Assembly (NCBI GenBank): GCA_033961575.1
Contig: CM066737.1
Location: forward strand, 53,854,771-53,918,770
From: Aselliscus stoliczkanus
Taxonomy: Eukaryota; Chordata; Mammalia; Chiroptera; Hipposideridae
Direction of reading: 5' to 3'
DNA: 64,000 nucleotides
This document shows, one piece after another, positions 11,855 through 24,454 of the stretch. Every line of letters begins with the position of its first letter. The first letter of the stretch is position 1. The position numbers and the translations under genes were made by a program. The notes below the pieces were generated by a model that was not told the DNA's origin, ran no database searches, and was given only the letters and a program-made list of their open reading frames with translations.

Positions 11855-13285
11855 TTTAAAGATGAGGAAGCACAAGACTATGTTTCTGGCAAATAAATTC
11901 ATGAACTTGCCACTGTGCTCCACAATTGGCAGCACTGTACAAACAGCTCGGAAAAGTTTCATAACCTTGGTATATCAGTGTCTCACAGCTGTGTTCATGT
12001 TGACGTGTGGTGGTGTCTTGCTGAGTGGCGTTCATTATTGTCGTTGCGTGTTTTTGTGTGCTGTTGCAAGAAGGTCTGAGCTTGAATCAGAGCAACGAAC
12101 AAACATTAAATTTCTTGTTAAACTTGGCAAGAATGGAAGTAAAATCAGAGACAAGTTAGTCTAAATTTATGGGGATAATATCATGAAGAAAACGGCAGTG
12201 TACAAATACATTAAATGTTTTTCTGAGTGAACACATCACTGATGAAGAGATGTCAGGGTGGCCAGTAACTAGCAGAACTGACAAAAACATAGCAAAAATT
12301 CATCGAATTGTGTGTCACAATCATCAGCTGTGAGAAGCATAGTAGAGCAAGTAAACTTCGATAGAGAAACAGGAAAATCTTAAATGAAAATCTTGACATG
12401 AGAAAGGTGTGTGCAAAAATGGTTCCGAGGGGCTGCAGAGTGGCGTGGTGGTTGGGAGCTGGCTTGGGATGCCAGTGGCCCCGGTTTGGATCCCACATAT
12501 GAATCCATGACATTGCCCTCAAAAAAAAAAAAATGGTCCCGAAGGAGCTCACTAATGAACAAAAACAAAGGAGAGTTGAAACCTTTTGGAGAGGCAAGAC
12601 GATGTTTTGGGCCATGTTATCACCAGTGATGAAATATGGGTGTACCAATACAACCCTGAAACAAAGTGTCAAAGTGCACAAAGGAAGTCAGCCAATTCTC
12701 CACCACCAAAAAGTTCTATCAGTCCAAATCAAGAGTCAAAGTGATGTTGCTAAACTTTTTTGATATCAGAGGGATTATTTATTATGAATTTGTATCAACT
12801 GAACAAACAGTTAACCAAGTTTCATTTGGAAGTGCTGAAAACGTGTGAAAAAGTTAGGTGATAAAAACGACCTGAACTTTTCACCAACAATTTATGGCTC
12901 TTACATGACGACAATGTACCAGCTCACACAGCACTGTCTGTGAGGGAGTTTTTAGCCAGGAAAGAAATAACTGTATTGGAATACCCTCCCTACTCACCTG
13001 ATCTGGCCCCCAATGACTTCTTTCTTTACACAAAGATTAAGGAAATATTGAAAGGAAGACATGTTGAAGACATTCAGGACATCGAGGGTAATAAGACGAC
13101 AGCTCTGATGGCCATTCCAGAAAAAGAGTTCTAAAACTGCATTGAAGGGTGGACTAGGTGCTGGCATCAGTACATAGCTTCCCAAGAGGAGTACTCTGAA
13201 GGTGACCATTGTAATATTCAGCAATGCGGTATGTAGCATTATTTTCTAGGATGAGTTCGCGGACTTAATTGTTAGACCTATTAGA
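11855..13285 (+). mobile_element. Mariner transposon copy 1, decayed
   Basis: A Tc1/mariner element read left to right. Near the left end 'attcatgaacttgcca' and at the right end 'cggacttaattgttagacc' are diverged inverted repeats. Transposase remnants appear in several frames: the N-terminal 'FLVKLGKNGSKIRDKL' (about 12110-12160), the central 'VPKELTNEQKQRR' (about 12530), and the C-terminal catalytic block around 12900-13135 with NAPAHTA-like and SPDLAPNDFF motifs. Stops, frameshifts and one SINE break it; it cannot encode a transposase. It is a sister of the copy at 14186-15475. Confidence 0.9.
12429..12533 (+). mobile_element. Short SINE inserted in mariner copy 1
   Basis: A SINE head and poly(A) split the transposase reading frame. 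'aaaatggttccgaag' before and 'aaaatggtcccgaag' after form the target-site duplication, so the SINE postdates the mariner. Confidence 0.9.
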
Positions 13286-14185
13286 ATACATGGAACTCTT
13301 GATTATTCATAGCCATCTTCCAAATCTGGGGTAGGTGACTAACTTGGTGTATGTTCAAAAGGAATAAAAGTTAGATTTTAATATTATCCTAAGCTAAATC
13401 AAAATAATCGAGATCTGATAGAAAATCACTTGATGTCAAAAATCAAGTATGCATAGAACCATATGAAAGCAATGATACCTGAACGTCATCTATACTTTAC
13501 TTGGTTATAAAGATATTGCCTTTGTGATTTGGAGGGTGCAGAAATTTTTGCGTGTTAGAATTTTTTTCTTTCAGTGGGAATTTAAGAACTGAGCCATTAG
13601 AATTAGGCAAGATGCCTGAATCTGTATTTTAATGTTATCTAAAAAATTTATATGGACTATATCTACTTTCAATCTCATTTGTCATTTAGCTGAACCCCTT
13701 GCTTTCAGTTTGCCCCCTCATTAGAAGTATACATGTTTGAATGCTGGTCAGAGACCCAAAATAATGGTGGCATAAACAAGATAGAAGTTTATTTTTCTCT
13801 CATGTAACAACCAAAAGAGATAAGCAATACAAAGTTGGTTTGGCAGCTCCACAATATCAGGGACCTAGGCTCCTACTAGCTGGTTATGGTGACATCCCTA
13901 GTGTGTTGCTCTCTCTCTCTGTCTCATAGATAGTCCGCAAATCTTGTTTTACTTATTAATTTTTAACATTTTCCCTAAAATTCTTTCACTAAAAACAGTT
14001 GGTTATTGAAATAAGCAGAACTACATAATACATTTTCACCTCACATTCATTTACCTACAAATTATTGCGTAGCAATGCATAAAAAAGAAAAAAAAAACAA
14101 GAAGGAAAATGTACCTGAAAAGGTTAACTAGTGAAATAGCAACCAGCTCAATTATACTATATAAATGATTTCAGAATAATATAAC

Positions 14186-15475
14186 TGATGGTCTGACAAT
14201 TAAGTTTGCAACCTCATTCTAGAAAAAGTGCTACATATCTCATTGCTGAATATCACTACAGTCACCTTTGAAGTACTCCCCTTGGGAAGCTATGTACTGA
14301 TGCCAGCACCTGGTCCACCCTTCAAAGTAATTTTGGAACTCTTTTTCTGGAATGGCCATTAGAGCTTTCATCATATTACCCTCGATGTCCTGAATCTCTT
14401 CATCATGTCTTCCTTTCAATATTTCCTTTATCTTTGGGTAAAGAAAGAAGTCATTGGGGGCCAGATCAGGTGAGTAGGGAGGGTGTTCTAATACAGTTAT
14501 TTGTTTACTGGCTAAAAACTCCCTCACAGACAGTGCCGTATGAACTGGTGCATTGTCGCCATGCAAGAGCCATGAATTGTTGGTGAAAAGTTCAGGTTGT
14601 TTTTGTTTAATTTTTTCATGCAGCCTTTTCAGCACTTCCAAATGAAACTTGGTTAACTGTTTGTTCAGTTGGTGCAAATTCATAATGAATAATACCTCTG
14701 ATATCGACATCATTTTGACTCATGATTTGGACTGGTGGAACTTTTTGGGTTGTGGAGAATTGGCTGACTTCCATTGTGCACTTTGATGCTTTGTTTCAGG
14801 GTTGTATAGGTATACCCATGTTTCAGCACCAGTGATAACAAGGCCCAAAACATTATCTTGCCTTTCCAAAAGGTCTTGGCAAACTTCAACTTTCCTTTGC
14901 TTTTGTTCACTTGCGAGCTCCTCTGGGACCAGTTTTGCACACACCTTTCTCAAGTCAAGATTTTCAGTTAAGATTTTCCTGTTTCTTTATCCATGTTTAC
15001 TTGCTCTGCTCTGCTTCTCACAGTCAGGCAATGATTTTGAAGCACAATTTGATGAATTTTTGCAATGTTTTCATCAGTTCTGCTTGTTCCTTGCCACCTT
15101 GACCTCTCTTCATCAGTGACATGTTCTCTTCCCTCAGAAAAATGTTTACTCCATTTGTACACTGCCGTTTTCTTTGTGGCATCATCCTCATAAACTTGGA
15201 CTAAATATGTCCCAGATTTCATTTCTACACTTGCCAGGTTTAACAAGAAATTTAATGTTTCTTCATTGCTCTAACTCAAGCTCAGACATTTTCACAATGG
15301 CACAAAAAAAACATGCAATAATAATGAACGCCACTCAGCAAGACACTGCCACACGTTGACAAGAACACAGCTATGAGACAGATATACCAAAGTTATGAAA
15401 CCTTATTGAGCTGTTTGTACAGTGCTGCTTATGTAAGTGTATGGTGGCAAGTTCATGAACTTAATTGTCACACCT
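14186..15475 (-). mobile_element. Mariner transposon copy 2, nearly full length
   Basis: About 1.29 kb bounded by inverted repeats: the left end has 'gtctgacaattaagttt' and the minus-strand right end 'gtgtgacaattaagttcat'. The transposase runs on the minus strand in three blocks: an N-terminal helix-turn-helix region (15246-14968), a middle block (14953-14710), and a 157-codon C-terminal block (14713-14240). The second and third catalytic aspartates are present (HGDNAPVHTA and SPDLAPNDFF) with exactly 34 residues between them, the DD34D signature of mariner. The first motif reads ITGAETW where GDETW is usual, so the first aspartate is lost. Frameshifts also separate the blocks. Non-autonomous today. 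Confidence 0.95.
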
Positions 15476-16439
15476 CATAATCTACTGTCATATTGGCAGA
15501 GGGTATCTAGCTAAAAACATCAAATATTATTAGTGTTACCAAATAAGGGTTTTGAATGTCTTAAAAGTTCTTTACTTACTATGAGTAAAATGACTGCAAT
15601 ATAATTCCAACAAAGAAATAAAAATGGCAGGGAGAACATCTCAGATTCTTCCTTTAATAAATAGATTACCAATAGATTTCAAGATATATATATATATCAT
15701 GTGCCATCTAAAATAAGAAATGTCTGAGAGAGAGAGAGACTGTTGTCCTCTGGTAGAGTGCAATATTTCATAATTTACTAATTGAATTGTTACTATGAAG
15801 GTGACATCACAGTAGTATATTTGTGTGCTTTAGAATTAATGAACATATATTGTCACTTGAAGATAAGTTCTGATGGTAGTTTGCGATATTTCTTAGGAAA
15901 CTGCCACAGTAGCTATCTAATTTTGCAACATCCAGAAATGTGAACAAAGATATTTAACTTCAAATTTGGATAGAGATATTAGTAGAATATAAAATAAATT
16001 GCCAGTGAATATAAAATAAATTGCCAGTGAATTTGTCTTTAAAAATCCTAAATTAAAAAAATAAAGTTCGTATTTCTCATTCAATATGAGAATAGAAATT
16101 ATGCCTACTAAAAGTATGTAGTTTTGAAATCTCAGCCTGAGGTTTTAGTCAATAGATACTTAAGTATTATTTTTTTTCCCTTCCCTAATATTTATGTGGC
16201 ACTAAAATTGAATTTTCTTACAAAGCTTACTGTAGCTAAATGCAGAAACCCAGAGTTCTTTTGATAAAACAATAGCCTTCAACCCATATGGAAGAATCAT
16301 ATTGGCTCATTTAGCAAGAACATGTAAGTCTACCATAGGCCAACAATATGGAAGAAAGACATCAAATCCATTCAAAATGAGACGAGTGACCAAAAAAGTT
16401 ACTGTGTTTTAACTTCTTTAATAATACACTCAGATTTTT

Positions 16440-17531
16440 AACATGAGAAGGATTCAGTTTTTATTAACATTTAAACACAATTATAAAGACAAAAGGCTGA
16501 ACACATTTATGAACAAACAGCAGCATCTGTCTTAAGGTTCATGAGCTATCCAATACATTGAAAACGTATAGCTTATAAAGTCACAGAACCACAGGGCTAT
16601 GAGGAAACCCCACAAGTTAATAGCTTAACTATAATCAGATTCTTCTTGATACAGAACTCATGTGATGGTCATAGATGCACATAGATGTCAACCATAGAGC
16701 CTTGCAAATATGGAAAGGCCATTTACAGTTAAAATGAAGTAAAACACACAACCAGAATAAAATGAACTCCCTTCGTTATTGTTTTGTACTTTCAATATGA
16801 GCACTTAAAATGTTAATATGAGATAAAATTTCACTATTTAAAGTCACATTCCATGTACCAAAATTACAAATTAATACAGTAAGTATATATACATATTCTA
16901 GCCTCTGGCTTTAAGATCACACACTGGTCAAAACATTTAGAGATTCGAAGGCTATGAAGTCATAAGAGGGAGTGCAAAACCCTTAGCAGGCACATTGTAT
17001 AGCCAAACAAATGAAAGCGGGGGTAGTTGGACCCTAACAAAGGTGGGCTTTTGAAAATGATAGCAACTACTACTACTTTGGTTGTGAAAAATGTAGGTTG
17101 ACCATTTTGGAAACATGTAATCTCCAAATTAGCAATTCAAAATTTCCCATTATAGGTGAATAAAAGTGGCAGGATGTTAAATGTCGATGAAAAGTTACTC
17201 TTCTAAGTCAGGATACCTTATGCTGAGATTTAGAACAAAAGTACAGTTCACAAATAAAACAGTGAACACAAATTATTGTAAGTCAAGATAACAGTCATAT
17301 CAAAGTAAGGTAAATTTTCTTGATACACAAAAAATTGTTTTAATGACTGTTTCAGTAATGAATTTAAAATGAAATGTTAGCTCCAAATATAAGACAAACA
17401 AAACCACTTAATAACTTTAGAGTTATTTAATATTCTCTCAGAAAAACAGTAATTGAAATTACCAGCAAAATGTTAGAATATCTTTAAGCAGGGCCCTCTT
17501 TGTGACCTGTAATAATTTCATTTGCCAATTT
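16440..17531 (-). other. RADX: Probable RADX 3'UTR
   Basis: About 1.1 kb of repeat-free sequence follows the RADX stop codon, ending just past a minus-strand AATAAA at 16465-16460. The length is plausible for this gene, but I cannot prove the cleavage site from sequence alone. Confidence 0.6.
16460..16465 (-). promoter_or_regulatory. RADX: Candidate RADX polyadenylation signal AATAAA
   Basis: The only canonical hexamer I found on the minus strand between the stop at 17532 and about 16440. Confidence 0.6.
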
Positions 17532-17662
17532 TTAATAAATATTATCTGGGCTATAAATTTTATGCAAATAGACTTCTATCTTGTTGTCACCCAAATTACA
17601 GATATCCAAGATACAGACGACATGCATTCTATCCAGTTCAGTTACGGCTTTTAAAATATCAC
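17532..17662 (-). CDS. RADX: RADX last coding exon
   Basis: Encodes [19 protein letters not shown] then [19 protein letters not shown] and the end DNIY, followed by TAA at 17534-17532. Acceptor 'ttttag'. Alternating hydrophobic residues suggest the last strands of an OB-like C-terminal domain. Confidence 0.95.
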
Positions 17663-18074
17663 CTAAAAGTAAAAAGCAGATGGTAAGTATTGTAAAACAG
17701 TTAAGTATTTACTTGGATTTAGTATCACATCGGCTGACTTTTTTCTTATAATAGTACCACTGTATTTCATCTTCTTCTTCCCTCCAATTCATCACACATA
17801 TTCATTAAAGTTATGTTTAGCAACTTCTGCAGAAAATAGTGAATACATCAAACAGATGTTACCAACAATGTCAAGATATGGACTGGTACTCCAAAGCCAT
17901 ATTTCTATTTTATGTTTTTTAGTGAAGCAAAGTAAATTTATATATTTTCAAGGTAATAAAAAGAAACTAGTTCATAAAAATGTTGAAAGGGTGACACCAA
18001 TGTTGTACTATAAGCCAATGCATTACATTGTTCTGTTCCTATTTTTATCTTTCAGTTTGGAATCATAGAAGGAC

Positions 18075-18290
18075 TGTAAAAGTTTAAATCAGACAGATCT
18101 GCATTCAAATCCTAGCTGTTACTCATGCTGGTAAATAGCTCTGATTTTCAGTCTAATCATCTATAAATAGGGGATAATCATGTTCACCTTGTAAGGTTCT
18201 TACTGGGATTAGTCGTGACTTACATAAATGCTCAAGCACAGAGCTTGGCACAGAGCTAAATGTATATTATTATTATTAATAATGCTATGT
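18075..18290 (+). repeat. MIR, nearly full length
   Basis: Shows the MIR order: 'cagatctgcattcaaatcc', then 'tcatctataaatagggg', then 'aatgctcaagcacagagct'. Lies in the RADX intron before the last exon. Confidence 0.85.
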
Positions 18291-19543
18291 CATGAAAAAC
18301 ACAAAATGAATCACCCTGCTTTTGATTACCATATCACTTTTCTCCTCTAGAGATTCTTGCCCTTCATCTCCCAAATGTTAACTGCTTTGAGAGAATGCTA
18401 CTACATGTTTTCATGTGACCATGTTGGTGACTGTTGGAAGAATATTGGCACTGGCAACTAGTAGGTAGCTGAGAATTTTGCCTTGATATTTTATTTCAAT
18501 AATAACATATACATTTAGCAGAAGAAATGTGACAAAAGTGGATATTGTATGAAGTAAGAACAAAAGTGCACAAATATTTAAACTATACGTTAGGACACTA
18601 AGTAAGAAATCTGGAATTTCTGGAAGTCCAAGGGGCTGCAAAGTAGGAAATAATACTATAAGTCAACTAATATATCATCTCTAAAATAGACTGGGAAAAA
18701 TAAAAAACCTTATCTCTTATAAAATTAGCTACTCAAGTTCAGTTTGCAGTAACCATTAATACCAAAAATTAATCATCAGGCACAGCTCATAAGACTTGTT
18801 TTTAAACAACATACACTCAACAGTTTCATCAGCATAGAAAGACCCACCACAAAATCCTAAGTTAATAAAGGCTTTCTTAAAAGCTCTTTAAAATGTAATA
18901 TCCTTATAAGTTCAATGAAAACTGCCAGAAACTTTACTACATGCTTAGGAAATAGAAATGCCAACAGAAAGTGACTACGATAATTACTGACACATAATTG
19001 TATAGGTATATAGAAATAACTTAAGTTTGGTACGTTATGTTGCAGACTAAATGATTAGTTGGTGGAAAGGTCTCACTATTGGGATTACATATTCTCCTAG
19101 CACTCCTCAAGGAATTTATTGCATATCACTTGAATACCTACAAATTTATGAGAGAAAACAATTGTACTGCATTACACTACGGAGGTATGAAAATTTCAGG
19201 CAATTATAAGGGAAAAGGACAAATTGTCTCTCTTGAGTTAAAAGGAGAGTAGAATTTACACTGCAGCATATGCATACCACTTAGGTCTAATGAATACTGC
19301 CATTTAGAACTATATTATAAAGAACATTCTTAATGCCTGCTTAGAATAGAAACCATTAATCCATTTAATTTTATTGAAAAATATATTCTCACTTGTAAGT
19401 CTTGGGGTATATTTACCAAATAACCCTTTGAACTATATTAAATGTTAAGGCTAGAACTGTTTATATCATAGTATCTTAGGATTAGGGCTGTTTACAATAT
19501 TAATGTTATTTTCTGAATGAAAAGAATGCTGAGATCATCTTAC

Positions 19544-19711
19544 CCGCAATTGCTCTTGGACCTGGCATCCTTGCATTGCCATTTGGTTCCTGTGGATACA
19601 CACAACTGTAATTCATGCAGGTTAATAATGTGTCTATTTGAGATGTTCGGATATCTTCTGGACAATACATGGGTAGGAAGGCAACATCAATTGCTATCTC
19701 ATGGTTCAGAC
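19544..19711 (-). CDS. RADX: RADX penultimate exon
   Basis: Encodes [20 protein letters not shown] then [18 protein letters not shown] and GPRAIA. Acceptor 'ataacag', donor 'gtaaga'. A SINE sits only about 40 nt upstream of the acceptor, in antisense to RADX. Confidence 0.95.
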
Positions 19712-19750
19712 CTGTTATAGGAAAATCACACTTCATTAAAAGTTCATTGG

Positions 19751-20199
19751 GGGGCCGGCCGAGTGGCGCATTGGTTAAGCGCTGGTTTTGGGATGCCAGC
19801 GGCCCCGGTTCGGATCCCACATAGAGGGCCAGTGACACTGCCCTCTACAGCTAACAACAGCTCCACCTGGAGCTGGGCTGTGCGAGCCCCGGTGATGGTG
19901 TGGGCTGCAGCCCCTGCTGCAGTGGGCTGCCATAGGCTACAGTGAGTGGCCCGCAGCCAGCGTGAGCGGCTGGCAGCCAAGCGTGAGCTGCCAATAGCCG
20001 CGGTGAGCGACATCCAGAGGCCAGCGACCGATCTGCCTCATCCGGGAAGAGCGCAATGACGATACCAACAGTGAAGCAACATCCTCCGCAACTAAACTGA
20101 AGAACAAAAAGACAGCAACTTGTCTGTTTCCCTTCCCCGATTCCCCAACGCTGTTCCCCTCCGCCAATTCCCCAATAAAATCTTTAAAAAAAAAAAAAA
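19751..20199 (+). mobile_element. Long-form SINE next to a RADX acceptor
   Basis: A short-SINE head followed by a GC-rich body (about 19850-20060) and the C-rich 'ccccaattcccc'-type tail with AATAAA and poly(A). The target-site duplication 'aaaagttcattggg' is perfect at about 19737 and 20197. Its high integrity suggests a fairly recent insertion. Reverse-strand open frames here are artefacts. Confidence 0.93.
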
Positions 20200-22100
20200 A
20201 GTTCATTGGGTTAGTACATGTGCAAACGAGGCCAAGTTTGCTGCTCTGATCCTAACATATGCCAAATAGCCTCACATCATAATAAACTGTGTTTCAAAAC
20301 TGCATACTAAATCCTTAGCTGTGCAAACATTTATGAATACATGCTACTGGTTGAAAGAGGAGCTATTTCAGCATAATCTATCATACTGCTGGAAATAACA
20401 AAGCCAAGTTTTTCCCTACTGATGAAAGGTTGAAATCTTAATATCCAGAGGACAGCCTAGTCACATAAATGAAGACATGTAGAGTGCTTTCTTGCTTATT
20501 CATGCCATGTGCCATTACAACATAGGAAAATTCAGAGAAGACTATTGGTTCCCTTATTGTCATTTGGACTTAAAGATATATGGTATGGTATGTAGGGTAG
20601 GAAATAGGTCCCATCTGTTTCCAATATACAAGTGTCAATCACGTACCATTAGGACTATAAAAGGCGGCAGTAGAAAAGTCCATTCTCTGCTTTTTATGGG
20701 CAAATGACACTCGCTAAATCCTACAGCTTTAATGTAACATACAACTAATGGCTACTTAAAGATTTTTAAGAATTACTAACATTTGGTATTCATAAACTAA
20801 AAGAGTTGTGGTATCTAGAATTTATGGAGGATTCCAACTCAGGATTATAAGAAGCGTAGCTGCCACTTTATATTTTAGCAGTGCTGCAAAACTCATGTGA
20901 ATGTGCACATTCTGGTACTTATTTCCTTTGATTTCAAGAATAAATTTAACTCTAAGATATACCATCAATCTGATAAGTTTTCTAAATCAAAAGGAAACAC
21001 TGCATTAAACGTACCCATTGACCATAAGGTGTATTCCAACTTTCAAATGTGAAAAAAAGAATTGAGAAAATATCAGAAGTTGAAAATCCTGATATTTTCA
21101 GGAAAGTAGCTTTATTATACGCATGTCATTGATACTATTTTGGGTTATTTTCTAAATTGCAAAATAAGGTGATTTATAGTCAACATTATTAATAACATTT
21201 GTTGTGAGTTCTCTGGTTGAACCAGAGTTCAGAGTTTTGTTGGAGAAAAAAATGACAGGGTTCCTATATATGAGTGTTTGCTTTCTTTGTAACAGAAGAT
21301 AGGTTTAGAGACTCAGGAGACATACTTTCTAATCATGGCCTGGTTTTGACCTAGGCAAGACATAGTACTAAAAGATATTCAAAATTCTTTTAACTCTAAA
21401 ATATCTAATCAGGAAAAAAATCTCCTTTCTCCCTCCCTGCCAGAAAGCACATAGAAAATTACTGGCCAATGGTAGAAATTTGGTTATTTGCAAGTACCTA
21501 GTAACACCTACTTTATCTGTTTCCTTTTAAATGTTCTGTTTTGTTTCATCCACACATGGCTTATTTTTCACTGTTTTAATCCCTGTAAATCACCTTAAAT
21601 CCTTGAAAACGGGTAGGATATAAAACAGCATAATTCTAAAATGGATTAGAGCTGGTTGGGCAGAACGATAAATTTGCCTTAACATTTGATTCTTGCTTTT
21701 AGGCGATGCACAGCAAAAGCCACAAAGGTTTACAATTACTTGTAAAACAGCTGAGGTGTTTAATGAATCAGTAACATATTAAAAAGAAGAAAAATATTCA
21801 ATTTCTATGTTTCCAGATGAACTCATGACTGCCATGGTTACTTTTTGTGACGTATGGGAAATCCTTGCTGTAACTTTTGTTTCCAATATGTAAAACTAAG
21901 ACTGATTATCTACCCAAAGAGACCAAGTAACGCATTCTAATACAGGAAGCATTTGTAATGTTTAATTATAAAAAATATTTTAAATGAAAAAAGAAGGATT
22001 TGAAACTTAGGTCTAAGGCTGTCTGACAGAGTTAATGGAAATTCATACATTTCATAGATTATACACATATACAGAAACACATATATGTACATATTTATGA
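20200..22100. other. RADX intron sequence, nothing identifiable
   Basis: Unique-looking AT-rich intron with no exon, repeat boundary or structure I can support. Confidence 0.6.
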
Positions 22101-22680
22101 CATCCTACTGAACAGGAGAAGATATTTGCCAGTGATAAATCTGATAAGGGGTTAATATCCAAAGTTATTAAAAAGCGCATACATTTTTTTCTCTGTATCC
22201 CTCAGTCTATTTCTGTTTAGTTTGCTCATTTATTCTATTCTTTAGCTTCCACATATAAGGAAGGGAGTGGGGATGGGGGAGAAGGTGAAGATATTAGAAA
22301 GTGCAAATTAGTAGTCATAATAAAGTCATGGGAATATGAAACACAGTATGGGGAATATAATCAATAATGTTATAAAGATTACATAGGGGGCCAGATGGGT
22401 ACTGGACTTAACAGGGGATCACTTTATAGACTGTGTAGATGACTGACCACTGTGCAATACACCTGAAGCTGAAGTAGAATAATATTGAATGTCAACTATA
22501 ATTATATATATAATCTCCATGGGATGTGGAGTACAGCATAAGGAATATAGTCAATGGTATTATAACAGCTATATATGATGTCAGAGGGGTAGTAGATTGG
22601 GGGCGCTGTTATCAATTTGTGAGAGATGTGAATGTCTAAATATTACATGGCTTTGTACACCTAAAACTAAAAAAAAAAAC
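22100..22680 (+). mobile_element. LINE-1 3' end with rearranged 5' portion
   Basis: A sense ORF2 fragment (22100-22185), an antisense-looking scrap (22190-22260), then a sense 3'UTR (22260-22680). The 3'UTR is nearly the same as that of the next L1. Confidence 0.75.
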
Positions 22681-22689
22681 ACAAACAAA

Positions 22690-23678
22690 TGAACACACAT
22701 ATAAACAAAAAACTCATACAACTCAACACCAAAAAAACCAAACATCCCAATTAAAAAATGGGCAGAGGACTTGAAGGGACATTTCTCTAAAAAGGACATA
22801 AAGTTGTCCAACAGACATATGAAAAGATGCTAAAGGTCACTAATCATTAGAGAAATGCAAATAAAAACCACAATGAGATACCATCTCACTCCCGTCAGAA
22901 TGGCTACCATCGATAAATCAACAAAGAACAAGTGTTAGCGAGGATGTGGAGAAAAGGGAACCCTTGTGTACTGTTGGTGGGATTGCAAATTGGTGCAGCA
23001 ACTATTGAAATGGTTCCTCCAAAAATTAAAAATATAACTACCTTATGACTCAGCAATTCTCCTGGGCATTTATCCAAAGAAATGCAAAACACTAACTCAA
23101 ACAAATATATGCAACCCTATGTTTATTGTAGTGCTAGTCACAATAGCCAAGATATGGAAACAACTGAAATGCCTATCAGTAGATGATTGGCAAAGAAATT
23201 GTGGTACATTTATACAATGGAGTATTACTTGACCATAAAAAAGAATGAAATTTTACCATTTGCAACAACGTGGATGGACCTAGGGAATATTATGCTAAGT
23301 GAAATAAGTCAGACTGAGAAAGACAAATACCATATGATCTCACTCATATGTGGAATCTAAAGAACAGAATAAATGAAGAACAAAACAGAAAAAGACTCAG
23401 ATATAGAGAAAAAACTGATGGTTGCTAGATGGGAGTGGGTAAGGATGGGGAGGAATATGAAGGGATTATTAAGTTCAACTTGGTAGTCACAAAATTGTCA
23501 CTGAGATGCAAAATACAGTTTGGGGAATATAATCAACAATGTTGTAAAGATTATGTAGGGGGAAAGATGGGTACTGGATTTATCAGGGGGATCACTTCAC
23601 AGATTGTGTAAATGCCTGACCACTGCACTGTACACCTGAAGCTGAAGTAAAATAATACTGAATGTCAACTATAACAAA

Positions 23679-23716
<38 letters not shown>

Positions 23717-23880
23717 TGTAAAGTACAGCATAGGGAATATAGTCAATGGTATTGTAATAGCTATATATGATATCAGAGGGGTGGTAGATAGGGGAAGGTT
23801 AACACTTTGTGACGGTTGTAAATGTCTATTACATTGTTTTGTGCACCTGAAACTAATAAAATAAAATAAATATGTTTAAA
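22690..23880 (+). mobile_element. LINE-1 3' end (ORF2 C-terminus plus 3'UTR)
   Basis: Sense ORF2 C-terminal region with stops, then a 3'UTR ending 'ctaataaaataaaataaa'. Contains a (CA)n run at 23681-23715. It follows the previous L1 in the same orientation. Confidence 0.9.
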
Positions 23881-24454
23881 ACTGTGTTGCCTCCTTAAAA
23901 TTTCTATACATTCTATAGCTACTTCTCAGTTTTGAATGTGAGGAAATCAGCTTTTTTTGCCTTATCACATATGGGAAGTTTATTCAGTATGTTCTTTCTA
24001 TTCAACCTGAGTTACTTGAGAATTTTATTTTCTTCAGGTGTTAAACAGACCTCTGTTCACAGGAGTTTCTCTTGACTAGTACCCTTTTCTCTTTAACCTA
24101 CATTTTACCTTTCAATGGTTCAGATGCTCTGAGAAAGAGGCAGATAACATGGGCAAGAAAGTGGTGGCTAATTGAGAACAGAATCAATTTTAGAAGTAGT
24201 CAGGTAGTGAGGGGTGAGGAAAGTTCCGTAGGTTCTCTATATTCTCTCCTCAAATACTTTCCAAGGACTTGTCCACAATTAGAGTTTAATATATTCCAGA
24301 ATTAGGCTCCAGCCTTCAGTTTGAGTCAAACAGAAGCTCTCTTTAGGTTTAATGTTTTCTTGTGGGGGTGCTTAATTTTTTGAAGCAAAATAGTATCAGC
24401 TGCATTTAGATATGCTAAATTAATGATGATCAAAGAGAAGAACAGTTGACTTAC

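Larger units (their letters stand above)
7274..16439. other. Intergenic region between RNF128 exon 1 and the RADX 3' end
   Basis: No coding exon is supported. The part next to RNF128 (7274-7700) should hold the promoter of the alternative transcript, but I see no clear TATA box and no CpG island. Repeats listed separately: L1 3'UTR (9210), hAT/MER5-like elements (10020, 10818), nested SINEs, and two mariners. A short MIR core lies at 7965-8010. At 13745-13905 there is an old interspersed repeat I cannot name. I see nothing identifiable at 8060-9200, 9700-10020 or 15480-16440. Confidence 0.7.

Noticed and set aside
14240..14713. 157-codon frame as a domesticated transposase gene
   Set aside because: It is part of a mariner bounded by inverted repeats; the upstream parts are frameshifted and the first catalytic aspartate is lost. 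No sign of a host promoter or splicing.
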